From Candidatus Krumholzibacteriia bacterium (GTDB lineage Bacteria; Krumholzibacteriota; Krumholzibacteriia; LZORAL124-64-63), in contig JACZKN010000530.1 of assembly GCA_014859985.1 (NCBI GenBank), positions 1 through 5,264 on the forward strand: a DNA stretch of 5,264 nucleotides, given 5' to 3'. The notes beneath the pieces were generated by a model that was not told where the DNA came from, ran no database searches, and saw only the letters and a list, made by a program, of their open reading frames with translations. A program made the translations under genes and the position numbers. This document shows, piece after piece, positions 1 through 5,098 of this stretch (the stretch's first letter is position 1; each line of letters begins with the position of its first letter).

Positions 1-1046
1 ACGGCGATCACCGCCGCGGCGGCCGCGATGATGCCCAGCACCCGTCTGCGCCCGCGCCGGGTCGCGCCCGCGCCGGCCGGGTCCGTGGCCAGGGCCCGTT
101 CCATCTGCCCCGCGCTGGTCCAGCGCCGGGCCGGGTCCGCGGCCAGAGCGGTCTCCACCGCCTGCACGAATCCCGCCGGCAGGTCGGGCCGCCGGTCCAG
201 CAGCGGCGTGCGGCGGCCCGCGGCGTGGGCCTGTTTCAAGTCGGCGATGGTGTCGGCCTCCACGGGGTAGCGCCCCGTGACCAGCCGGTACAGCAGCACA
301 CCCAGGGAGTAGAGGTCGCCGGCCGCACTGTGCGCGCCGCCGGCCAGGATCTCCGGCGCCAGCACCAGCGGCGTGCCGCTGAAGAAGCCGGCGCCGGCCG
401 GGGCGGCGGCGTTCTCGGTCCCCGCGCCGAAGTCCATCAGCACGATGCGCCCCCGGCTGTCGCGCATCACGTTGGCGGCTTTCACGTCGCCGTGCACCAG
501 GCCGGCGGCGTGGACCGCGGCCAGGGCCCGGCACAGCTCGCGCCCGCACGCCGCGGCTTCGCCCGCGCCGAGGATCGTACCGTCGGCCAGCCGCTGCTCG
601 AGGGTCACGCCGTCCAGCAGGTCGGTCCAGAAGCCCACGCGGCCGTCGTGTTCGTCGGCGCCGTGGATCACCAGCACGTTGGGATGGCGCACCCGGGCCA
701 TCAGCCGCGCCTCCGCCAGGATGCGGCGGGCGTGCAGGCCGCCGCCGGGCAGGTCGTCCCGCAGCAGCTTCAGGGCCACCTCGCGCTGCAGCTGCGGATC
801 GAAGGCCCGGTAGACGGTGCCGTAGGCGCCGGCGCCCAGCCGGTCGCCGATCCGCAGCGGCCCCCAGGACTCGCCCGCCGGCACGGCCGCGGGGGCGCGG
901 AACACCGTGCCGATGCGCTCCAGCAGGCGCAGGCCGTCCAGCTCGGGGGCCAGGTCGGGGTGGTCCCGCCGCGCGGCGGTCCAGTCCACGGCGATCTCGT
1001 CGGTGATCGCCGCCGCCACCTTGCCCAGCCCGTCACCAAGGTCCAT
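1..1046 (-). CDS. Membrane-anchored Ser/Thr protein kinase, C-terminus cut by window edge
   Basis: This is a eukaryotic-like (Hanks-type, PknB-like) kinase that phosphorylates proteins on Ser/Thr, here with 348 residues before the window edge. Residues 1-62 form a helical leader of unknown role. The kinase domain spans about 64-320. It has the glycine loop GAGAYGTV (71-78), ATP-binding Lys93 in VALK, a likely helix-C Glu112, the catalytic loop HGDVKAAN (185-192, Asp187 and Asn192), DFG (205-207), APE (230-232) and Asp244. The Arg of the usual HRD is Gly186, so it is a non-RD kinase. After a basic stretch (330-335), a hydrophobic run (VLGIIAAAAAVIA) begins a transmembrane helix, so an extracytoplasmic C-terminal domain probably follows outside the window. 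The ATG at 1046 is supported by AAGGAGG nine bases upstream. The start overlaps the sigma factor end by 14 bases, which implies co-expression and translational coupling. The likely partner is that sigma factor (inference from position). Confidence 0.93.
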   Translation of the reverse strand, partial: MDLGDGLGKVAAAITDEIAVDWTAARRDHPDLAPELDGLRLLERIGTVFRAPAAVPAGESWGPLRIGDRLGAGAYGTVYRAFDPQLQREVALKLLRDDLPGGGLHARRILAEARLMARVRHPNVLVIHGADEHDGRVGFWTDLLDGVTLEQRLADGTILGAGEAAACGRELCRALAAVHAAGLVHGDVKAANVMRDSRGRIVLMDFGAGTENAAAPAGAGFFSGTPLVLAPEILAGGAHSAAGDLYSLGVLLYRLVTGRYPVEADTIADLKQAHAAGRRTPLLDRRPDLPAGFVQAVETALAADPARRWTSAGQMERALATDPAGAGATRRGRRRVLGIIAAAAAVIA

Positions 1047-1650
1047 CGCGCAGCGCCTCCTTGTCGATGGTCTCGGCCAGCCGCACCAGCCCCCGCGCCA
1101 CCAGCATGCGCGCCGCGTTGGCCGACGGCTTGCCCAGCAGGGCGGCGATCTCCCCGTGCCCGCAGCCCATCTCCAGCCGCAGGGTCACGGCCGCCCGCTG
1201 GTCGTCGGTCAGCGCGTCGAGAGCGGCCTCGTAGGCCTCCAGGGCCCGCACGCCGATGGTCTGCTCCAGCGGCGACGGCCCGGGCGCCGGCAGACTGTCC
1301 TCGGGCGGCTCGCCCCGCGGCCGGGTCGAGGCAGCGCGCACCTCGTTGCGCAGGTTGTTCAGGAAGCTGCGCCTGAGGTAGGCCAGGAACGCCCCCGGAT
1401 GCCGCGAGTCGAACGTCTCCAACCTGTTCAACACGCGGACGAGGGTGATCTGCACGAGGTCCATCGTATCGGAGAGGCCGCGGGCGGAGGCGGGGAGGCG
1501 GCCGTGGGCCCAGCGTTCGAGCAGAGGGCCGTACTGGCGCAGGAGGCGGTCGACGGCCGCGGCGTCACCGGTGCGGGCCTGGGCCAGGAGTTCCGCGGTG
1601 GAATCCAGGCGCTCGGGCTCGGGACCCGGCTGTGCCGCTTGGTCTTGCAT
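1033..1650 (-). CDS. ECF-like RNA polymerase sigma factor paired with a Ser/Thr kinase
   Basis: This 205-residue sigma-70-family protein has the two-domain ECF layout and would direct RNA polymerase to a dedicated promoter set. Region 2 spans about residues 22-105. It includes a region 2.2 core, DTMDLVQITLVRVLNRL (61-77), followed by a 2.3/2.4-like stretch with YLRRSFLNNLRNEVR (91-105). A Pro-rich linker (about 107-128) leads to region 4 (about 134-195), with LTDDQRAAVTLRL and a helix-turn-helix around GEIAALLGKPSANAARMLVARGL (two blocks, 166-188). The chosen ATG at 1650 has GGGAGGGG just upstream. The frame stays open to 1815, but that extension is Arg/Ala-rich and not sigma-like. Region 2.2 is unusual: Met63 and Ile68 sit where acidic residues are common, next to Thr62 and Thr69. 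No anti-sigma gene is adjacent; the overlapping kinase takes that place. The targets are unknown. Assignment to a numbered ECF group would need a profile search. Confidence 0.92.
   Translation of the reverse strand: MQDQAAQPGPEPERLDSTAELLAQARTGDAAAVDRLLRQYGPLLERWAHGRLPASARGLSDTMDLVQITLVRVLNRLETFDSRHPGAFLAYLRRSFLNNLRNEVRAASTRPRGEPPEDSLPAPGPSPLEQTIGVRALEAYEAALDALTDDQRAAVTLRLEMGCGHGEIAALLGKPSANAARMLVARGLVRLAETIDKEALRDGPW
1056..1062 (-). promoter_or_regulatory. Shine-Dalgarno site of the kinase gene, inside the sigma factor gene
   Basis: The minus strand reads AAGGAGG, a near-perfect anti-16S match, nine bases before the kinase ATG at 1046. It lies within the last codons of the sigma factor gene. 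It fixes the kinase start and suggests that translating the sigma factor feeds ribosomes to the kinase. Confidence 0.8.
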
Positions 1651-1654
1651 CGCC

Positions 1655-1687
1655 CCTCCCGTCCCGGGCGCGCCGCGGGAGGCGCCC
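1655..1687 (-). promoter_or_regulatory. GC-rich leader with alternative hairpins over the sigma factor ribosome-binding site
   Basis: The minus-strand leader contains CCTCCCG (1682-1676) complementary to CGGGAGG (1661-1655), a perfect 7-bp pairing that would cover the Shine-Dalgarno of the sigma factor. A competing 6-bp hairpin pairs GGGCGC (1687-1682) with GCGCCC (1671-1666). The two share one base, so they exclude each other. This could set or switch translation. In such GC-rich DNA, short inverted repeats also arise by chance. Confidence 0.3.
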
Positions 1688-1696
1688 ACGGCCCCG

Positions 1697-1726
1697 ATTG
1701 TAACGGAAGCGCGATCATTGGCACAA
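1697..1726 (-). promoter_or_regulatory. Putative sigma-70-type promoter of the sigma factor-kinase unit
   Basis: On the minus strand, TTGTGC (1726-1721, 3 of 6 to TTGACA) is followed after 18 bases by TACAAT (1702-1697, 5 of 6 to TATAAT). Transcription would start near 1690, giving a leader of about 40 bases before the sigma factor ATG at 1650. This is one of the few AT-richer spots in the region, and it lies between the small membrane gene and the sigma factor. It is a motif match only. The organism's promoter consensus is unknown. Confidence 0.45.
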
Positions 1727-1750
1727 GCGGCGTGACGAGCCGTCCGGCGC

Positions 1751-2023
1751 TCAGAGCGCGCGCGTCCCCCAGGCCGCCAGCGCAAAGATCCAAGCCAGGT
1801 TGATGGGCACGACATACGAATAGAACAGCGGACCCGTCTTCCCCGTCTCCGCGCGCGTGACCTCCCGGTACCTGTTGAGGTTCCGGAAGACGAGCGGCCC
1901 GAGGAACAGGATCGAGGTCCTGGTGCCGCGCGGCTCCAACGCCTTGGCCACCAGGATCGCCGATACGAGTGCCCACACGCCGCTGACGATCGCCAGAAGC
2001 AGGAAGATATCGGATACGTTCAT
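1751..2023 (-). CDS. Small two-helix membrane protein of unknown function
   Basis: This encodes a 90-residue protein beginning MNVSDIFLLLAIVSGVW. Transmembrane helix 1 is about residues 5-28. A basic loop follows with the moderately hydrophobic ILFLGPLVF (38-46), then the polar, charged stretch NLNRYREVTRAETGKTG (48-64). Helix 2 is about 68-86 (YSYVVPINLAWIFALAAW). The arrangement fits an inner-membrane protein with a conserved-looking cytoplasmic or interfacial loop. I do not recognise a named family. The ATG at 2023 is preferred because GAGGGGG lies five bases upstream. An in-frame ATG at 2068 would add 15 acidic residues before the membrane helix and cross the upstream dyads. It is on the same strand as the sigma factor, 100 bases upstream of it. 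A promoter-like element lies in that gap, so co-transcription is possible but a functional link is not shown. Confidence 0.75.
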   Translation of the reverse strand: MNVSDIFLLLAIVSGVWALVSAILVAKALEPRGTRTSILFLGPLVFRNLNRYREVTRAETGKTGPLFYSYVVPINLAWIFALAAWGTRAL

Positions 2024-2048
2024 GTCAGCCCCCTCTTCCTCGTCCCCA

Positions 2049-2079
2049 CCGGGTATCTGCCGGATCATCTACCCGGCAG
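2049..2079. repeat. Two interleaved inverted repeats upstream of the small membrane gene
   Basis: CCGGGTA (2049-2055) is mirrored by TACCCGG (2070-2076), and CTGCCGG (2057-2063) is mirrored by CCGGCAG (2073-2079). Both pairs are perfect 7-bp arms. They share bases 2073-2076, so in RNA the two hairpins would be mutually exclusive. The site lies 26-56 bases before the ATG at 2023, in leader or operator position. There is no T-tract, so a simple intrinsic terminator is unlikely. Confidence 0.5.
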
Positions 2080-2103
2080 GCAAGGGTTCCATTCGCCCGA
2101 TCA

Positions 2104-2117
2104 GTTCGGACCCGAAC
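2104..2117. promoter_or_regulatory. Perfect palindromic dyad GTTCGGACCCGAAC, operator-like
   Basis: This is a perfect palindrome of 6-bp arms around a two-base centre. It lies about 80 bases upstream of the small membrane protein ATG, in the gap between that gene and the transposase remnant. The shape suits a dimeric DNA-binding protein. No bound regulator can be named, and no convincing -35/-10 pair was found beside it. Confidence 0.35.
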
Positions 2118-2193
2118 CAAATCCCGCGACACCCGCCGCCGGAGTCCGCTGTCCGTGCCGTCGGCCGCTCGTGCCGCGGTCATGATCGGGGAG

Positions 2194-2511
2194 TCATTCC
2201 CAGCCCGGGTCGAGCACGAATGCGATGATCCGCATGGGCTGGCCGCAGTGCTGGCACTCCAGGGGCGGGCTCTCGAAGATGGAATCGCTGCGCGGTTCGT
2301 CGGGCGGCGGGTCGGGGGCGGACGCGGCCGCCGGCAGCGCCATCCGGCGCCGTGCCCCCTCCAGCACTTGCAGCATCGAACCGGCCGAGCCCGCGCTGGC
2401 GGTCGCGGCCTGCCGCAGGTTCGCGATCGGCGCCAGCACCCCGCAGTACCGGTGCTTGTGGCGCCGGGGCGGGGTCACCAGCCCGGCCAGGCGATCCAGC
2501 AGCTGGGTCCA
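2194..2511 (-). pseudogene. Remnant of an IS91-family (Y2) transposase, C-terminal part only
   Basis: IS91-type transposases are HUH/Y2 enzymes that move DNA by rolling-circle transposition. The frame read from 2601 gives LLDRLAGLVTPPRRHKHRY followed by CGVLAP (codons ending near 2428), which resembles the family segment just after the catalytic domain (pattern LPPPRxHxHRYxGVLAPN). Near the end is CQHCGQPMRIIAFVLDP, matching the family's CPxCGxxMRIIAFIxDP zinc-ribbon-like tail. The part between is an Ala/Pro-rich stretch that looks deleted and eroded, because the usual WxxLLxRIYE segment is absent. The protein stops at DPGWE instead of continuing into the usual helical tail. The HUH and catalytic Tyr region is absent upstream; bases 2512-2601 code for an Arg-rich sequence with no resemblance. 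It cannot be an active transposase. Family assignment is from remembered motifs. Confidence 0.75.
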
Positions 2512-2619
2512 AGGTGGGGCATGCCGTCTCCTTGCGCGGCGAGCCTGCGGCCCGGTGGGGAATGGATGCAAAGCATAAGCCCGCCGCGACCCGGCCACCA
2601 TTCGGCTAGCGGCGGCCGG

Positions 2620-4557
2620 CTAGGGGCCGATCGTGACCATGCCGGCCGCCGCTTCGAAGCGCAGCGGCGTGGTCAGCGTGACCGTCTCGGGGTACGCGCC
2701 GCCCAGCAGGAAGACTAGGCGGCCGCCGGGCGACGCCAGGATCTGCGCCGCCGCGACGTGGTAGAGCGGGAAGGCGCGCAGGTCGCCGGTGTTGCCGAAG
2801 GCGCGGGCCAGCCACAGTGTGCCCGAGGCGTACTCGTAGACCTGGATGCCGCCGTGCCCGTAGCGGTTGTCGGCGCCGGCTGCTCCCCAGTCGCGCCAGG
2901 CCAGGGCCTGCTGCTGCAGCAGCCAGGCCACGGCGTAAGGGTCCTGGCTCGGGTCCGCGGAGTAGAAGGCGCCGGCGGCGCCCGCGGCGTTGGCCGCGGC
3001 GCCGCTGGTGGCGCCGAACGCCCGCAGGTTCGGCTGGTCCCAGGCCACGGTCGTGTTGGTCGGCGCCACCAGGTCGGGCAGGACCATGCCACCGTTGCTC
3101 GGCCCCTGGCTGCTGTCGTCCACGAGGACCCCGTCGCTGCCGTTGGGGGATGCGAAGTCCAACCACGAAACCGCACCCACGGCCAGCACCAGCGGATGGG
3201 TGGAGTTGGCCGGCGCCATGTTCGATCCCGAGGGGACGATGTGTTCCTTCCAATCGCAGCCGATGGCGTAGAGCTCGCAGAGCGCGTTCACCCCCGAGTG
3301 CTTGCGCACGGACAGGTCCAGGGTCTGGAGGTAGCCGGTCTGGTTGAGGTAGCCCAGTTCCTCCGGATCCGCGCCGCCGCCGGCGGCGTAGTCCAGGAGG
3401 GCGAGCCCCGCGTCGTAGAGGTAGATGTCGTAGTCGCAGACGCCGCCGCTGTTGTCCCACTGCAGGAACGCGCGCATGTCGCGGTCGGGCAGCAACTCGA
3501 CCTGGAGGTAGCGGTCGCCGCCGCCGAAGTCGTGCCAGGCCGGATCCGTCGCGAGCGGCGTGAAGGTCCCCTCCCAGTGCTGCCGGGCCCAGTTGCCCAC
3601 CGAGCAGAAGACCAGGATCCCGTGGTCCGCCGCGCGGTTGACGGCCTGGTTGACCACGCCCGAGTTGTCGGGCCAGCCGGCGCCGGTCGAGCCCACCGAC
3701 AACGACAGGATGTCGACGCCGTGGGCTATCATGTCGTCGACCGCCGGACCCCACTGCTTGTTCGTGGCGGTCTTGTAGAGCCGGTACTGCGCGCCCGGGC
3801 AGTAGTCGTAGATGACCTCAACGCAGTTGGTGCCGTGGTCGTAGGTGCCGGCGTCGATCGGCTCGGCCGTGAAGTTCATGGATTCGTACGTGGCCGGCGC
3901 ATCCCCGTGGGCTTGCGACAGGGCCAGGTAGCCGAAGCCGCCATCGAGGATGGCGATGGTTAGGCCCGACCCGTCGGCCCCGCCATCCCGGTAGCTGGCG
4001 GCGTTGGTCGCGGCCGGACCCTCGCCGGGATAGGCGCAGAGCAGTGGCGGATGGACGGCCGTGATCCGGTAGCCGGGCGGCAGGGCCCGGGCGAGGGCGA
4101 CCAGGCTGGCCGGCGGCACCCGGGCCACCCGCCACTGCTCCCAGGCGGTCTCCCCGCGCGCGCCGAAGGCGGCGAGGATTTCGTCGCCCACGGCGCCCGA
4201 GCCATCGGGACCGCGGAGGCTGACATGGATCAGCCCTTCCTCGTCCACCACCAGCCCGCGCGCCGCCAAGGCGCGGCGCAGCTCACCGGGCGCCTTGGCG
4301 CTCGCGTTGGCCTCGCAGTCGGCCTGGTACAGGTTGCAGGCCAGGGGCAGGTCGCGGGGCGGTTCGGGCGGGAGCGGCCGCGCCAGCGGCTTGACCTGCG
4401 CCGGCGCCGGGCCGGCGGCGGCCGCACCCAGCGTTACGGATAGGGCGAGGACAACAAGGGGCCCGGCTGTGCATGGCCGCCTCCTTGGGGATCGCGTTGG
4501 CGGGGCCGATCGGTGGCAGGCGCGAACGGGTCCGGCGAGCAGTTCCGGCCCCGGCAC
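2620..4557 (-). CDS. Secreted subtilisin-like serine protease (S8) with inserted domain and beta-helix-type C-terminus
   Basis: This is an exported S8 peptidase of 645 codons if begun at the GTG at 4557. A hydrophobic signal segment spans about 33-48 (PLVVLALSVTLGAAAA). A prodomain-like region lies at about 70-180. In the catalytic domain the triad is Asp205 (AILDGGF), His241 (DHGTN) and Ser518 (GATSGAAAN), with oxyanion Asn322 (SVGN). The residue after GATSGAAA is Asn523 where Pro is usual. Asn322 and Ser518 are 196 residues apart, against 66 in subtilisin. The extra material (about 326-450) includes FLQWDNSGGVCDYDIYLYD and looks like a beta-sandwich (PPC-like) insertion. Residues 580-645 (WLARAFGNTGD to YPETVTLTTPLRFEAAAGMVTIG) resemble the entry module of parallel beta-helix proteins. 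The GTG has only a weak ribosome site, while AAGGAGG with an ATG at 4474 lies one frame away. The annotated start is therefore doubtful and a one-base indel is likely. Substrates are unknown; the likely role is extracellular protein degradation or maturation. Confidence 0.9.
   Translation of the reverse strand: MPGPELLAGPVRACHRSAPPTRSPRRRPCTAGPLVVLALSVTLGAAAAGPAPAQVKPLARPLPPEPPRDLPLACNLYQADCEANASAKAPGELRRALAARGLVVDEEGLIHVSLRGPDGSGAVGDEILAAFGARGETAWEQWRVARVPPASLVALARALPPGYRITAVHPPLLCAYPGEGPAATNAASYRDGGADGSGLTIAILDGGFGYLALSQAHGDAPATYESMNFTAEPIDAGTYDHGTNCVEVIYDYCPGAQYRLYKTATNKQWGPAVDDMIAHGVDILSLSVGSTGAGWPDNSGVVNQAVNRAADHGILVFCSVGNWARQHWEGTFTPLATDPAWHDFGGGDRYLQVELLPDRDMRAFLQWDNSGGVCDYDIYLYDAGLALLDYAAGGGADPEELGYLNQTGYLQTLDLSVRKHSGVNALCELYAIGCDWKEHIVPSGSNMAPANSTHPLVLAVGAVSWLDFASPNGSDGVLVDDSSQGPSNGGMVLPDLVAPTNTTVAWDQPNLRAFGATSGAAANAAGAAGAFYSADPSQDPYAVAWLLQQQALAWRDWGAAGADNRYGHGGIQVYEYASGTLWLARAFGNTGDLRAFPLYHVAAAQILASPGGRLVFLLGGAYPETVTLTTPLRFEAAAGMVTIGP
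4472..4486 (-). promoter_or_regulatory. Strong ribosome-binding site and ATG, out of frame with the protease
   Basis: On the minus strand AAGGAGG (4486-4480) is followed after five bases by an ATG (4474-4472). This is the best start signal near the protease signal peptide. Read literally it gives MHSRAPCCPRP, a non-secretory frame. Removing a single base in the following GGGCCCC stretch yields MHSRALVVLALSVTLGAAAA, a textbook signal peptide that continues into the protease frame. This is probably the original protease start. Confidence 0.7.
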
Positions 4558-4634
4558 GTGCGGTCATCGGCCTTCGTCGGAACCAACACGCGCCGGGTGG
4601 GGAATCGCACGGTAGGGGCCGTGCGCCCGCCGTC

Positions 4635-5098
4635 TCGGGCGGGGGCGGTATGACCTGCACGCGCCTGGACGGCTATGCCCGCCCCTCCATCACGCATTGC
4701 CTGTTCAAGGGCAACGTGGCGGATCTCGGCGGGGTCGGCAGCGACAACGCCGCCTTCGTGATGCGCTTCTGCACGTTGAGCGGCAACGCCGCCGGCTCGG
4801 CGGTCGCCCACTGGGACGATGCCTTCATCACGCTCTCCTGCTGCAACGTCTACGGGAACGCGGGGGGGGCTGGACGGGCGTCATCGCCGGCCAGTATCCC
4901 GGCGCGGGGAACATCTCGGCCGCACCGCGATTCTGCTCCGCCCTGCCGGACGACGAGCGGTCCTGGATTCTGCAGAGCGACTCGCCCAGCGCCGCAGAAC
5001 AGTCGGCGGGCGGGCAGATCGGGGCGGATAGGCGGATAGGCATTCCAACCGCCTATTCGCCCCCACCACCCCGGCCCAGCCGACCTGAATCCCCCTGA
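4635..5098 (+). pseudogene. C-terminal fragment of a right-handed beta-helix repeat protein, 5'-truncated and frameshifted
   Basis: Plus-strand reading from about 4635 gives SGGGGMTCTRLDGYARP, then SITHCLFKGNVADLGGVGS, FVMRFCTLSGNAAGSAV and FITLSCCNVYGNAGG. These are beta-helix rungs with the recurrent xxxCxFxGN turn of secreted surface proteins. At a run of eight G (4862-4869) the frame shifts. The next frame continues as WTGVIAGQYPGAGNISA, PRFCSALPDDE, ILQSDSPSAAEQSAGGQIGA, which is the usual last rung and closing segment of this family. Adding one G or similar base rejoins the two. The similarity stops at GQIGA (about 5026), and the frame ends at 5098 with a Pro/Arg tail lacking the usual Cys. 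There is no signal peptide, start codon context or N-terminal rungs. Upstream it runs into the antisense of the protease start. It is most likely a stranded gene end; a sequencing slip at the G run could explain the frameshift but not the missing 5' part. Confidence 0.75.
5021..5063 (+). repeat. Long hairpin with 15-bp stem, possible transcription terminator
   Basis: GGGGCGGATAGGCGG (5021-5035) pairs with CCGCCTATTCGCCCC (5049-5063) over 15 positions. The only non-Watson-Crick pair is G5027 with T5057, which is a G-U pair in a plus-strand transcript. The loop is 13 bases. The left arm contains a tandem GGCGGATA repeat (5023-5038). The hairpin begins where beta-helix similarity ends. There is no T-tract in either direction, so it may be a non-canonical terminator, an mRNA-stabilising hairpin or an element end. 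Confidence 0.5.

Noticed and set aside
225..1376. Long plus-strand open frame opposite the kinase and sigma factor genes
   Set aside because: It is antisense to two clearly recognisable proteins. Its translation is low-complexity Arg/Gln/Ala/Pro-rich, as expected from GC-rich codon bias that removes stop codons.
1651..1815. Upstream extension of the sigma factor to an ATG at 1815
   Set aside because: The 55 added residues are Arg/Ala-rich without sigma similarity, overlap the small membrane gene and would read through the promoter-like element. The ATG at 1650 has its own good ribosome site.
2024..2103. TTGCCT plus 17 bases plus GCAGAT as a promoter of the small membrane gene
   Set aside because: The -10 match is very poor and the other spacing options are no better, so no promoter is claimed there.
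2155..2718. Plus-strand open frame across the transposase remnant
   Set aside because: It has no start signal or family resemblance and is antisense to the remnant that carries IS91-type motifs.
2606..3754. Second minus-strand open frame inside the protease gene
   Set aside because: It is a frame-shifted reading of the protease with Arg/Gly-rich composition and no recognisable motifs.
2758..3963. Long plus-strand open frame opposite the subtilisin-like protease
   Set aside because: The Val/Arg/Gly-rich translation has no domain motifs, and the opposite strand carries the full catalytic triad. It is a shadow frame.
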